A stretch of 64,000 bases of DNA from Saprospiraceae bacterium (GTDB lineage: Bacteria; Bacteroidota; Bacteroidia; Chitinophagales; Saprospiraceae). Of this stretch, positions 33,738-43,536 are shown one piece after another (within the stretch, counting starts at the first letter, position 1; each line of letters opens with the position of its first letter). The position numbers were made by a program, and so were the translations under genes. The DNA lies in the NCBI GenBank assembly GCA_016714445.1, contig JADJNF010000008.1:248001-312000 (forward strand). Reading direction: 5' to 3'. The notes below the pieces were generated by a model that was given only the letters and a program-made list of their open reading frames with translations, was not told the DNA's origin and did not search any database.

Positions 33738-35027
33738 TTACTTATTCATTATTTCATTTCCTATTTTACACGACAGACATTTGAATTCATTGCAATAGTT
33801 ATTTTTAAGATGGATCAGTGCCTGCGAGTCAAAGGCTGTTTTTGAAGATATTCCCAATTCCTTCCAGTGATCGATGACACTGTTTTTTTCAGACCCGATG
33901 TGCTCTAAAAGTTTTATTGCTACGTCAATACATTTTTCATCAGCGCCATTCCTGCCGTAATGATAAAGAACAGGAGCGATGGCATTGATAAGCAACAGAT
34001 CTACAAAATCATTGGAGGTGTTTTTTTTCATGACTGAAGAAGGAGTTCCAAACCGGTAATGATCATCCCAGTATTGCGTAACTTCTGAGTGGAGCATTTG
34101 TCTTATTTCAGCAGGATGTGTAGATTCTCTGATTTGGCTAAAAAGAAATGTAACCCGATACATCAACCCGGAAAACTGAGCAATTCTTACCGTTGGAAAA
34201 TTCATAGGACGCATTTTACTGAACTTCCACGCCACTGGATCGATAGGTTTCAAGCTATATTTTTTTTGCTGAAACTGATATTCCTTTTTAAGCCTGATAA
34301 AATATTCATCTTCATAACTTGCCATCAACATTCCTGCTTGTCCAAAAAATAGCGCATCCAGTGTATCTCTTTTATCTTTGTTTTTATTGACCACCCTTAA
34401 AGGAAGGCTTCTGGCCAGTCTTTCGAACGGCTCAGTATTGACTTTAGCGCCAAAATACCTGGCAAGCATGATATACAAGGTCTCTTCCCAGTCATTTCCA
34501 GTGGAGTGCAATATATCAGATACTTGTTGTGATTTGTGGTATAAACGGTCTATAGCCAAAGTATATTTCCACAACTCTATTTTTTCAAGGGCTACCGACG
34601 ATATCATATTCTGACAAGGTATCAGAGCTTTTGACTGCATTAAGGTAAGATAATTATCAGCAAAAGATTTTGGAATTTTACCTTTTAAAGCTATCGTAGG
34701 GATGCTTGAGTTTTCATTTGACAGCAAAATGTCTGTGTCATTTTCATAGACCACATGAAGGATTACATTTTCATATGCTTTGTCATGCTGATGTTTATGT
34801 CTTTTCCAGTCCGAACTGAATACATGCATTTCTATATTTCCTGCCCAAACTGTACCTTCAATATTTATTTTTGCATTGAAAAAATCAGGTCCGGAGTCTA
34901 CATTATACGTTCCGAAGTCTAAAATGTCGATTATCCTGCCATCGGTGGTTACCAGATGTTCAGGTTGGATTTTTTTGGTTCGCCATAGAAAATGAAGAAA
35001 TTCTTCTTTGATGGGTGAATTTGTCAT
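33738..35027 (-). CDS. DUF2851 family protein
   Basis: 429 residues. 'FLWRTKKIQPEHLVTTDG' at the N-terminus and 'VDSGPDFFNAKINIEGTVWAGNIEMHV' (positions about 40-70, conserved acidic and His residues) are family hallmarks; the Cys pair 'CLSCKIG' near the C-terminus follows a third Cys and may bind metal. Function unknown; common in Bacteroidota. Three bp after folA, so co-transcribed with it. Confidence 0.85.
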   Translation of the reverse strand: MTNSPIKEEFLHFLWRTKKIQPEHLVTTDGRIIDILDFGTYNVDSGPDFFNAKINIEGTVWAGNIEMHVFSSDWKRHKHQHDKAYENVILHVVYENDTDILLSNENSSIPTIALKGKIPKSFADNYLTLMQSKALIPCQNMISSVALEKIELWKYTLAIDRLYHKSQQVSDILHSTGNDWEETLYIMLARYFGAKVNTEPFERLARSLPLRVVNKNKDKRDTLDALFFGQAGMLMASYEDEYFIRLKKEYQFQQKKYSLKPIDPVAWKFSKMRPMNFPTVRIAQFSGLMYRVTFLFSQIRESTHPAEIRQMLHSEVTQYWDDHYRFGTPSSVMKKNTSNDFVDLLLINAIAPVLYHYGRNGADEKCIDVAIKLLEHIGSEKNSVIDHWKELGISSKTAFDSQALIHLKNNYCNEFKCLSCKIGNEIMNK

Positions 35028-35030
35028 AGC

Positions 35031-35522
35031 TCATATTTTTTCAAAAATTTTAAATGTATAATTATATTCATTTTTGTCATCTTTTTCAAAACGTTCAGAT
35101 GATACTAGTTTCCATTTTTTAAAATCTATTTCTGGAAATAATATATCTCCATCTACTTTAATATCTACTTCTGTAAGATAAAGTTTATCCCATAATTCTG
35201 TGGATTGTTCGTAGATTTGTCCTCCGCCGATAATAAAAACTTCTGATTCGCCTTTACTATGTGCCAGAGAAAGTGCTTCCGGAATTGATCTGGCTATCAG
35301 ACAATGGCTCGATATAAAAAACGGATCCCTGGTGATAATAATATTTGTTCTTTTCGGCAATGGACGTCCTATAGAAGAGTAACAATTTCTACCCATAATG
35401 ACTGTATGGCCAAGAGTAGTTTTTTTAAAATACTGAAGATCCGCAGGAAGATACCATGGGATATCATTGTCTTTTCCAATTATATTATTTTGAGCTACGG
35501 CCACTATACAAGATATGATCAT
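35031..35522 (-). CDS. folA: Dihydrofolate reductase
   Basis: Reduces dihydrofolate to tetrahydrofolate. 163 residues. 'ISCIVAVAQNNIIGKDNDIPWYLPADLQYFK' regions hold the Met20-type loop and the catalytic acidic residue (Asp in 'PADL'); 'TVIMGRNCYSSIGRPLPKRTNIIITR' binds NADPH. First gene of a two-gene unit with the DUF2851 gene; thyA is not adjacent. Confidence 0.95.
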   Translation of the reverse strand: MIISCIVAVAQNNIIGKDNDIPWYLPADLQYFKKTTLGHTVIMGRNCYSSIGRPLPKRTNIIITRDPFFISSHCLIARSIPEALSLAHSKGESEVFIIGGGQIYEQSTELWDKLYLTEVDIKVDGDILFPEIDFKKWKLVSSERFEKDDKNEYNYTFKIFEKI

Positions 35523-35652
35523 TATGCTGTCTTCATTTTAATGGTAAAAATATAGTTTTGGCCGCTAATTATATTTACAAATTAAAATTATCTTTTTAAA
35601 AATCAATAAACTATGGAGAGAAAAACTATTTTTACCCAACAATTCGTCAAAT

Positions 35653-37392
35653 ATGAGTTTTCAAATAAAAGAACAGGACAAAAAGTACGATGTGTGTATA
35701 GTCGGCTCAGGCGCAGGTGGAGGTATGGCTGCCAAAATACTATCGGAAGCTGGTCTGTCGGTCGCAGTGCTGGAAGCAGGCGGTGACTTTGATCCTGCAA
35801 AAGAAGAATACCGAACACAATTGAAATGGCCATGGGAATCTCCAAGACGAGGCGCAAATACACAGCGATCATTTGGAGATTTTGATGCCGCCTGGGGAGG
35901 GTGGGACATTGATGGCGAGCCATACACACGTAAAGACGGGACAAAATTTGACTGGTTCAGGTCCAGAATGCTTGGAGGGAGAACCAATCACTGGGGTCGA
36001 ATTTCCCTTCGTTTCGGGCCAAAAGACTTTAAAAGAAAAGATCAGGATGGCTTGGGTGACAACTGGCCCATCAGCTATGAAGATGTCAAACCTTATTACG
36101 ATAAGGTAGATAAACTGATAGGTGTTTTTGGAACCAATGAAGGTTTGGCTAATGATCCGGATGGATTTTTCCTTCCGCCTCCCAAACCCAGGCTACATGA
36201 ACTTTTTGTAAAAAAAGGAGCAGCTAAAGCCAGCGTACCTGTGATTCCATCCAGACTGTCTATTCTCACCAGAAAAATAAATAGCGACAGAGGTGTTTGT
36301 TTTTTTTGTGCTCAGTGTAATCGGGCTTGTCAGGTATATGCAGATTTTTCATCCGGTACCTGCCTGGTAAAACCTGCCATGCAAAAGGGGAAAGTTGAGC
36401 TCTACACCCACGCTATGGTTAGAGAAGTAATTACAGATAATGAAGGACTCGCTACAGGTGTATTATACATAGATAAAAAAGATTTGAAGGAGTACAGAAT
36501 AGGCGCTAAAGTAGTTGTACTTGCTGCATCTGCCTGCGAAACTGCCAGAATTATGTTGAACTCCAAATCCAAAGCGCATCCTAACGGACTTTCCAACAGT
36601 TCAGGTGTGGTGGGCAGGTATTTGCACGACTCCACTGGTACAGATAGGATGGCTTTTATGCCGGAGTTGGTAGATCGACCAAGATATAATGAAGATGGAG
36701 TAGGTGGATTACATGTTTATTCGCCATGGTGGCTTGACAATAAAAAACTGGACTTTCCCCGTGGTTACCACATTGAATATTGGGGTGGTATGGGTATGCC
36801 TTCCTATGGCTTTGGTTTTGGTATGGATACCATGAGAAAATATCTTTTGGATGAATTCGGTAAACCGACCGCAAATGGTGGGTATGGTGCAGAATTAAAA
36901 AAGGACATCAGAAGGATTTATGGAACCATGGTAGGTATGTCTGGAAGAGGGGAGAGTATTCCGCAGTATGATAATTATTGTGAAATTGACCCTGACACGG
37001 TTGACAAATTTGGTATTCCGGTACTTAGGTTTCACTACAAATGGACACAGCATGAAGTCAGACAAGCTAAACATATGCATGATACATTTGAAGAAATTCT
37101 TACAGGCATGGGAGCTGTTTTATTAGGAGAAAAGCCAGGGGAGAACACTGAACATGGATTGGCTGCTCCCGGACGAATCATTCATGAGGTGGGCACTTCC
37201 AGAATGGGAGATGACCCGAAAACATCTGCACTCAATAAATATGCACAGGCGCATGATTGTAAAAATCTGTTTATAGTGGACGCAGGATCATTTGTATCAC
37301 AGGCTGATAAGAATCCTACCTGGACCATTCTTGCATTGTCGTGGAGGACATCAGAATATATCATTGATCAACTCAAAAAACAAAACATCTGA
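35653..37392 (+). CDS. GMC-family oxidoreductase with Cys cluster (FAD glucose/gluconate dehydrogenase-like)
   Basis: 579 residues. FAD-binding 'IVGSGAGGGMAAKILSEAGL' near 12-31; the C-terminal active-site region has 'HEVGTSRMGDD' (His) and 'NPTWTILALS' (Asn). Cysteines 216, 219, 222 and 226 (CxxCxxCxxxC, codons from 36298) resemble an iron-sulfur ligand set; FAD-dependent glucose dehydrogenases with subunit 3 carry such a cluster between flavin and cytochrome. The next gene, 2 bp away, is a gluconate dehydrogenase subunit 3 homologue, as in that complex. Substrate not known. A TAGTTTTG at 35553-35560 may be its -7 box. Confidence 0.9.
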   Translation: MSFQIKEQDKKYDVCIVGSGAGGGMAAKILSEAGLSVAVLEAGGDFDPAKEEYRTQLKWPWESPRRGANTQRSFGDFDAAWGGWDIDGEPYTRKDGTKFDWFRSRMLGGRTNHWGRISLRFGPKDFKRKDQDGLGDNWPISYEDVKPYYDKVDKLIGVFGTNEGLANDPDGFFLPPPKPRLHELFVKKGAAKASVPVIPSRLSILTRKINSDRGVCFFCAQCNRACQVYADFSSGTCLVKPAMQKGKVELYTHAMVREVITDNEGLATGVLYIDKKDLKEYRIGAKVVVLAASACETARIMLNSKSKAHPNGLSNSSGVVGRYLHDSTGTDRMAFMPELVDRPRYNEDGVGGLHVYSPWWLDNKKLDFPRGYHIEYWGGMGMPSYGFGFGMDTMRKYLLDEFGKPTANGGYGAELKKDIRRIYGTMVGMSGRGESIPQYDNYCEIDPDTVDKFGIPVLRFHYKWTQHEVRQAKHMHDTFEEILTGMGAVLLGEKPGENTEHGLAAPGRIIHEVGTSRMGDDPKTSALNKYAQAHDCKNLFIVDAGSFVSQADKNPTWTILALSWRTSEYIIDQLKKQNI

Positions 37393-37394
37393 TC

Positions 37395-38099
37395 ATGGAC
37401 AGAAGAGAAAATCTAAAGTTACTACTGACAGGCACCGTAGCCACCGGATTCTTACTGAGCACGGGTTGTAGTCCGGAAGATACAAAAGTTGCCGAAAAGA
37501 TCACAGGAACAGGTCTTTATGGACGGACCACAGATGAAATAGCTGTGGATAAAAAGTTGATGGCAGAAACCTTTTTTAATGAAAAAGAGAAAAATATGGT
37601 TTCTATCCTTGCAGACATTATTATTCCCAAGGATGAAACATCCGGTAGTGCCACAGAAAGTGGAGTTCCGGATTTCATAGAGTTTATGATGAAGGATTAT
37701 CCCAAATTCCAATTGACCATGAGAGGAGGTCTTATGTGGTTGGAAAATCTTAGTTTGGCTACCTTTGAAAAGTCATTTTTAGAAATTACTGCAGAACAAA
37801 GGATCCAGCTGATAGACAAAATAGCATATCCGGATACTGCAGAAGAAGAGATGAAATTCGGAGTGAAATTTTTTAATCTGATGAGAAATCTGACTTGTAC
37901 AGGATTCTTTACTTCTCAAATGGGAATAAAGGACATCGGGTATGTGGGCAACAGACCCAATCAATGGGATGGAGTACCGGATGAGGTACTAAAAAAGTTT
38001 AATCTGAGTTATGATCAGAAAACCCTAGACCAATGTCTGAACATAGAGGATCAACAAAAATTGGCTCAATGGGATGAAAAAGGAAATTTAATAGGTTAA
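37395..38099 (+). CDS. Gluconate 2-dehydrogenase subunit 3 family protein
   Basis: 234 residues. 'MDRRENLKLLLTGTVATGFLLSTGC' region combines a twin-Arg signal with a lipobox-like Cys25, so it is exported and may be lipidated. Residues about 70-200 match the small subunit family ('VSILADIIIPKDETSGSA', 'FFTSQMGIKDIGYVGN'). In characterised complexes this subunit helps export and assembly of the flavin subunit, which lacks its own signal peptide; that fits the neighbouring GMC gene, which also shows none. Confidence 0.9.
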   Translation: MDRRENLKLLLTGTVATGFLLSTGCSPEDTKVAEKITGTGLYGRTTDEIAVDKKLMAETFFNEKEKNMVSILADIIIPKDETSGSATESGVPDFIEFMMKDYPKFQLTMRGGLMWLENLSLATFEKSFLEITAEQRIQLIDKIAYPDTAEEEMKFGVKFFNLMRNLTCTGFFTSQMGIKDIGYVGNRPNQWDGVPDEVLKKFNLSYDQKTLDQCLNIEDQQKLAQWDEKGNLIG

Positions 38100-38110
38100 G
38101 GACTCTAAAA

Positions 38111-38557
38111 ATGATTTCGATAACGTACACTACATCAAATCCCGAAGAAATGAAAACTATCGCAAAAGATATACTTTTAAAGTGTTCTGGTCCTGGAATT
38201 TTCACTTTTTCAGGTAATCTTGGGGCTGGAAAAACTACTTTAATTCGAGAAATGTGTCATCATCTTGGGTACAAAGGGGATGTGACAAGTCCTACTTTTT
38301 CACTTGTCAATGAATACAGTACCGGCAGCGAAGTGATCTATCACATGGATTTGTACAGATTAAAAAACATGGAAGAGGCTTATGATATCGGTATTGAAGA
38401 ATATCTTTTCAGCGGTGAATATTGTTTCATCGAATGGCCTGAAATAATTGAACCTATCCTGAATGACGGACACTGGCAAGTGAAGATTGAAGTAAACTCT
38501 GAGGGAGTCAGAAAAATTGATGTGTCTAAAATACCTCGAACCACAGAAATCTCTTAG
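38111..38557 (+). CDS. tsaE: tRNA threonylcarbamoyladenosine biosynthesis ATPase TsaE
   Basis: 148 residues, P-loop 'GNLGAGKT' at 35-42, 'TSPTFSLVNEY' (switch-like) near 62 and 'FIEWPEII' near 112. Works with TsaB/TsaD in t6A37 modification of ANN-decoding tRNAs. 11 bp after the subunit 3 gene; probably transcribed from the same promoter, though functionally unrelated. Confidence 0.95.
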   Translation: MISITYTTSNPEEMKTIAKDILLKCSGPGIFTFSGNLGAGKTTLIREMCHHLGYKGDVTSPTFSLVNEYSTGSEVIYHMDLYRLKNMEEAYDIGIEEYLFSGEYCFIEWPEIIEPILNDGHWQVKIEVNSEGVRKIDVSKIPRTTEIS

Positions 38558-38582
38558 ATTTGTCATCCTTTAGATACAAAAG

Positions 38583-39815
38583 ATGAGCAAACTGAACAAA
38601 CCCATTATATTTTCTGATTTTTTTACCGAAGGCCAATATGAAACAGAAGTGGCCACTTTATCTGTCAGCGACAAGTCGAAAAGTCTGACCATCGGCATAC
38701 CAAAAGAAATCATACTCAGTGAACACAGGGTGGCCCTGGTGCCACATTCCATCAGAACATTGGTGGGATATGGACATAAAGTTATCATTGAAACCGGAGC
38801 AGGGCTAAAATCAAACTTTACAGATCACCACTATTCTGAAGCCGGGGCTCAGATTTCATTCAGCAAGGAAGAAGTATTTAAGTCACAGGTATTGGTAAAG
38901 ATTGCTCCTCCGACTTCAGAAGAAATAGATCTTATGCATGCAGATCAGATATTGATCTCTCCATTGCAACTGCCTGTACTGAAGGACGATTATCTTGAAA
39001 AATTGAAATCAAAAAGAATTACCGCTCTGGCTATGGAGTATCTGCAGTCAGAAGATGGTAATTATCCTATAGTGCGGATCATGAGCGAGATTGCGGGCAA
39101 TTGTGCAATACTTACTGCAGCTGAATATCTGAACAATACCCGCGATGGAGGCAGAGGTGTATTGTTGGGTGGAATTTCAGGTGTTCCTCCGGCAAAAATT
39201 GTTATCCTCGGTGCCGGGGTCGTCGCCGAGTCAGCTATTAAAGTTGCCTTTGGGCTTGGCGCATCAATAAGGGTGTTTGATAATGATATCACAAAATTGA
39301 TGCGATTGCAAAATGCTGTAGGCAGACATTTACATACTTCATCTATTAATCCCGTTTATCTGGCATATCAGCTTACCAGTGCGGATGTGGTCATTGGAGC
39401 AATACACTCTAAAAGCGGTAGAACACCCATCATTGTAACAGAAGAGATGGTGTCTAAAATGAAAGATGGTGCAGTAATCATAGATGTAAGTATAGATCAG
39501 GGTGGCTGTATTGAGACTTCCCAACTGACTACGCATGAGAATCCAAGCTTTATAAAACATGGTGTAATCCATTACTGTGTACCCAATATTGCATCAAGAG
39601 TCAGTCGTACAGCATCTTTAGCGGTAAGCAATATTATTACCTTACTATTGCTAAAAATGGGTGGAGGGCTTCATTTCGATAATATTCTATATGAAAACCA
39701 AGGTATCAGAAATGGATGTTACGCATACAAAGGATGTATAACCAATGAATATCTGAGTAAAAGATTTGGTATGAAATATACCAGTCTGGAGTTACTAATG
39801 ACCAGCAAATTATAA
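38583..39815 (+). CDS. ald: Alanine dehydrogenase
   Basis: NAD-dependent interconversion of alanine with pyruvate and ammonia. 410 residues, longer than the usual 370 because of an N-terminal extension of about 35 residues before 'LTIGIPKEIILSEHRVALVP'. The Rossmann motif is 'ILGAGVVAESA' near 212. 'VIIDVSIDQGGCIETS' near 301 is the Ald-specific segment that separates it from the PntA-type transhydrogenase domain. The N-terminal extension is seen in Bacteroidota homologues. Confidence 0.9.
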   Translation: MSKLNKPIIFSDFFTEGQYETEVATLSVSDKSKSLTIGIPKEIILSEHRVALVPHSIRTLVGYGHKVIIETGAGLKSNFTDHHYSEAGAQISFSKEEVFKSQVLVKIAPPTSEEIDLMHADQILISPLQLPVLKDDYLEKLKSKRITALAMEYLQSEDGNYPIVRIMSEIAGNCAILTAAEYLNNTRDGGRGVLLGGISGVPPAKIVILGAGVVAESAIKVAFGLGASIRVFDNDITKLMRLQNAVGRHLHTSSINPVYLAYQLTSADVVIGAIHSKSGRTPIIVTEEMVSKMKDGAVIIDVSIDQGGCIETSQLTTHENPSFIKHGVIHYCVPNIASRVSRTASLAVSNIITLLLLKMGGGLHFDNILYENQGIRNGCYAYKGCITNEYLSKRFGMKYTSLELLMTSKL

Positions 39816-39863
39816 TATTAAAAATTGGATCCGAATATATTTCACCTAAAAAGTCACACCCAA

Positions 39864-40412
39864 ATGGATACAGGTACATTATTGGCAAAAGTCAACAAAT
39901 ACAAACAAGTATTGGAGAATACCGAAAAATATCGTATCGCCTGGCATTCAGAAGTAAAGCCTATGCTTGCCAAGACATTAGAAGAAATTTTAAAACAATC
40001 TGATTTACCAAAGGCAGAGATCGTCATTAGAGATAATATTGAAAATCTGGAAGCTGTCGTTTTAGAACTGGGTCGCTCAAGCAGCGGTATCTCTGAAAAT
40101 GTTGAGGATTCAGGTGTAAAGAGAACCATGATCAAGTCCAATGGTTCCTTGATCTACCAACAATTGTTCAACGGTAAAATAATGGTTATGATCCTCAGTC
40201 CGCATATAGAAGGTTATGGCCAACCTAAACCGCCATTAACACTGGAAATATTGCGCCCTGATGAACTTAAAGCTCCATTTATAATAAGACATATGGAAGC
40301 GTTTTTAAAAGATATCACCGATTGGGAAGATTTTGATGATGAAGAACAAAAGTCTTCCGCCATTGGCTTCAATCCTATTGGTTTTAACTCCGGCCATGAA
40401 CAGGAAGTCTGA
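39864..40412 (+). CDS. Conserved hypothetical protein, 182 aa
   Basis: Start chosen at ATG 39864 ('MDTGTLLAKVNKYKQ'); a TTG at 39825 would add 13 residues. The N-terminal 50 residues are an amphipathic helix pair; the middle is mixed alpha/beta with 'VLELGRSSSGISE'. A Phe/Asp-rich acidic tail ('WEDFDDEEQ') follows. Predicted cytoplasmic. I do not recognise the family. Last gene of the GMC-tsaE-ald run. Confidence 0.65.
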   Translation: MDTGTLLAKVNKYKQVLENTEKYRIAWHSEVKPMLAKTLEEILKQSDLPKAEIVIRDNIENLEAVVLELGRSSSGISENVEDSGVKRTMIKSNGSLIYQQLFNGKIMVMILSPHIEGYGQPKPPLTLEILRPDELKAPFIIRHMEAFLKDITDWEDFDDEEQKSSAIGFNPIGFNSGHEQEV

Positions 40413-40567
40413 ACTTCACAGTCATATTTTTATATATAATAATATACAGATAGCAGAAGTAAAATTTGACTTTTGTCAGGATGATTGATAATAAATATCA
40501 TTAAAGTTAAAATTTTCAATATTTATACTAAATTTGGCTTTTAATTATTTCCACAAAAAGCCGGATT

Positions 40568-43321
40568 GTGAAGGGTTTACTGGTAATTATTTGTTTGGTT
40601 CTGAAAATCAATCTTGTATTGGGGCAACCCAAACTTAATTTTCAGGATCTAAAAAATTTGAAAGAAGATACGGTCAAATGCAATTACATATTAGAAGCCT
40701 GCACTAAATATCTATTTATTAACAATGATACTTTTTTATTCCTGGCTGAACAATTGGAGCTAACGGCTGATAAAATAGGATCTTCCAAGTACAAAGTTAG
40801 TGCCCTGAATAACAAATCCATTGGCTACAAATTCAAAGGGGAATATGGTAAAGCACTGGAACTTGCACTGAAAGCACTGGAAGAAAATGAAAAAAAAAGG
40901 GACAATCCAAAAAAAGCAATTATTCTGTTGAATTATGCTGATATTTTAAGACAACAGAAACATTATATTGCAAGTGAGGAAAGGCATTTGGAAGGAATCA
41001 GGTTATCAGAAGTGATAAAAGACAGTGTATTGATGGCCAAGTTTCGTATCAATCTGGCGCTTCTTTATACAAATATGAAAAAGTATAATGAGGCATCTAA
41101 AATGTATAAAGACGCCATTAAAATCGTAGATAAAGTTCCCGATTTATATGTACAGGGTATGACGGCAAGGATAAATATGGGTCAGTTGGCTTCTTTGCAA
41201 AACAACCATATCGAAAATGTCAGACTTGCAAAAGAAGTTTACGAGTATGCAAAAGCTGCAAATGATTATGATCACCTGAGTCTGGCCACATCAAATATTG
41301 GTCATTCATTGATAGTATTAGGAAGAAATGAAGAAGCTATATTTTATCTAAAAGAAGGAGAAGTTGCTGCTAGAAAATATAAAAGTCCTCAGAATTTATT
41401 GTACACAGTTGGAAATCTGTCTGACGCATACAAAAATATAGGAGATTATAAATCAGCATATGAAAATGCACTTATTTATATTGGACTAAAAGACTCCCTT
41501 AGAAATGCACAGTATAACAAAGACTTTTCTGAGATTTCCACAAAATATGAAACATCAAAAAAGGAAAGTAAGATAGCAGAGCAGCAACTTGAATTACAAA
41601 ATCAAAAAAACTCTCAACGTCTTGTACTGATTTTTTCGCTGGTTCTTATTGGAGGACTAATCCTATGGTTTTTGTTTATCAGAAAAAAACAAAATCTTAA
41701 AAGAAAAGAAGCTGAATTATTGGCTGAAAAAGCTAGATTTGAAACACAAATAGAACATGCAGAAGTTGAAAAACTCAGAGAAATGGACCTGATAAAAAGT
41801 ACTTTTTTTGCCAATATAAGCCATGAATTCCGAACGCCACTTACCTTGATCATCAGCCCGATTGAGAAAATGCTTTCAGGTAATTTATCCGGGGATACCC
41901 AAAAATATCTTGGCATAATACATAGAAATGCAGAACGCCTCCTAACATTGGTCAATCAGTTGTTGGACTTATCAAAGTTGGAAAGTGGAAAATTATCTTT
42001 GGGAGTTTCGCCTGGTGATTTGCCAAAATTTATCAGAGCTGTGGCTGGTTCATTTGAAAGTCTGGCCGACAAAAAACAAATTAACTTTCTGCATGAGATA
42101 GAAAACATAGATGAATCATCCTTTTTTGATCATGATGTCATTGAAAAAATACTAATAAATCTTATTTCCAATGCATTCAAATTTACAGATTCTGAAGGTC
42201 AGATTAGTGTTAAACTATTCAGATCAGACCCATTTGTAAAAATAAGCATAAAAGATTCTGGTATTGGAATACCTGCAGATCAGTTAAAAACTTTGTTCGA
42301 GAGGTTTACTCATTCTTCAGCATCAGATCTGCAGGCAGGAAGTGGTATTGGAATGGCACTGACAAAAGAATTGGTTGAGTTGCATAAAGGATCCATTGAA
42401 GTAATCAGTAATGAAGGGCTTGGTAGCGAATTTATAGTCACACTGAATGTACATAAAAATAATTTTGACCAATCTGAAATTGCCTCAGAAAAAATTAACT
42501 ATTCATACAAAACAATACCCCTAACTGAAATTGAAAGTAATAAAAAAGAAGATGTAATATTTTCAACAGATGCTGATAAAAAGCCATGTTTGCTCATTGC
42601 TGAAGATAACGCAGATGTCCGTGCCTTTATCAAAGATATCTGTAAAGCTGAATATGTAATCATTGAAGCAGACAATGGAGCCGATGCATTGGATTTTGCA
42701 ACAGAATTAATGCCTGACATCATCATCACAGATGTAATGATGCCCAAAATGGATGGTTATGAACTTTGTCGCAGGTTGAAATCAGATGATAAAACAAATC
42801 ATATTCCGATCGTGATGCTTACAGCCAGAGCTGACAATTCTGATAAAATAGAAGGTCTTAGTCTTGGTGCGGATGATTATTTAATAAAACCATTCGGCAC
42901 ATTGGAACTATTGACCAGGCTTAACAATCTGATCCATCAGAGGAGACAATTGCATGAACATTTCAGAAAAATCCTGCATGCTTTTTCCCCGGAGTTGACA
43001 AAAGAAAAAAGTATGGATACACATTTTCTGCAAAATGTGAGATCAGTAATAGAAACAAATATGGATGATGAAACATTCGGTGTAACAGAACTTTCGGATA
43101 AAATAGGCTTGAGCAGAAGTCAACTTCATCGTAAACTGTCGTCGCTGACAGGTTTGTCTCCTAATGAAGTGATAAGAAATATGAGATTGCAAAAAGCAAA
43201 AATACTGATAGAACAAAAAACCGGAACCATAGCTGAAATAGCATACAGATGTGGCTTCAATTCTCCTGCATACTTCTCCAAATGTTTCAAAGATTATTAT
43301 GGGATAACTCCAGCTGGATGA
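40568..43321 (+). CDS. Hybrid two-component regulator: TPR sensor, histidine kinase, receiver, AraC HTH
   Basis: 917 residues from GTG 40568. Signal peptide 1-20; periplasmic TPR-like helices (about 30-330); one transmembrane helix at 352-371; HisKA with phospho-acceptor His419 ('SHEFRTPL'); ATPase domain with 'NLISNAFKFTD', 'DSGIGIPADQL' and 'GSGIGMALT'; receiver domain with phospho-acceptor Asp722 ('IITDVMMPKMDG') and Lys in 'YLIKPFG'; AraC-type HTH from about 815. One-polypeptide sensor and DNA-binding regulator (HTCS-like architecture), with TPRs in place of the usual propeller sensor. Ligand unknown. The gene immediately downstream has paired direct repeats in front of it. A TAAATTTG at 40529-40536 may be its -7 box. 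Confidence 0.92.
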   Translation: MKGLLVIICLVLKINLVLGQPKLNFQDLKNLKEDTVKCNYILEACTKYLFINNDTFLFLAEQLELTADKIGSSKYKVSALNNKSIGYKFKGEYGKALELALKALEENEKKRDNPKKAIILLNYADILRQQKHYIASEERHLEGIRLSEVIKDSVLMAKFRINLALLYTNMKKYNEASKMYKDAIKIVDKVPDLYVQGMTARINMGQLASLQNNHIENVRLAKEVYEYAKAANDYDHLSLATSNIGHSLIVLGRNEEAIFYLKEGEVAARKYKSPQNLLYTVGNLSDAYKNIGDYKSAYENALIYIGLKDSLRNAQYNKDFSEISTKYETSKKESKIAEQQLELQNQKNSQRLVLIFSLVLIGGLILWFLFIRKKQNLKRKEAELLAEKARFETQIEHAEVEKLREMDLIKSTFFANISHEFRTPLTLIISPIEKMLSGNLSGDTQKYLGIIHRNAERLLTLVNQLLDLSKLESGKLSLGVSPGDLPKFIRAVAGSFESLADKKQINFLHEIENIDESSFFDHDVIEKILINLISNAFKFTDSEGQISVKLFRSDPFVKISIKDSGIGIPADQLKTLFERFTHSSASDLQAGSGIGMALTKELVELHKGSIEVISNEGLGSEFIVTLNVHKNNFDQSEIASEKINYSYKTIPLTEIESNKKEDVIFSTDADKKPCLLIAEDNADVRAFIKDICKAEYVIIEADNGADALDFATELMPDIIITDVMMPKMDGYELCRRLKSDDKTNHIPIVMLTARADNSDKIEGLSLGADDYLIKPFGTLELLTRLNNLIHQRRQLHEHFRKILHAFSPELTKEKSMDTHFLQNVRSVIETNMDDETFGVTELSDKIGLSRSQLHRKLSSLTGLSPNEVIRNMRLQKAKILIEQKTGTIAEIAYRCGFNSPAYFSKCFKDYYGITPAG

Positions 43322-43396
43322 TAAACCACTAAATTCTCTACATTTACATCTTAATATTTACTTACATCATGCTGATTATAAGTTAGTTGAGTAAAG

Positions 43397-43433
43397 TGCG
43401 ACAAATTTGAAAGCAATTGCGACAAATTTGAAA
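43397..43433. promoter_or_regulatory. Paired 16-bp direct repeats, candidate operator of the hybrid regulator
   Basis: TGCGACAAATTTGAAA occurs at 43397-43412 and again, identical, at 43418-43433: a 21-bp period, two helical turns. Each holds the palindrome CAAATTTG. Located between the AraC-type regulator gene and the dihaem cytochrome gene, 104 bp before its ATG. A CATCTTTG at 43455-43462 could be a weak -7 box, which would place the repeats at the position of a class II activator site. The repeats are direct observation; the binding protein is inferred. Confidence 0.6.
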
Positions 43434-43536
43434 TGAGCCTTTTTAATTTACAGGCATCTTTGCATCACTTTGATATCCGAAAATAATATTTAAGTGTAGT
43501 ACAAATAGTTTTATTCATCATCAAAATAATTAATCA

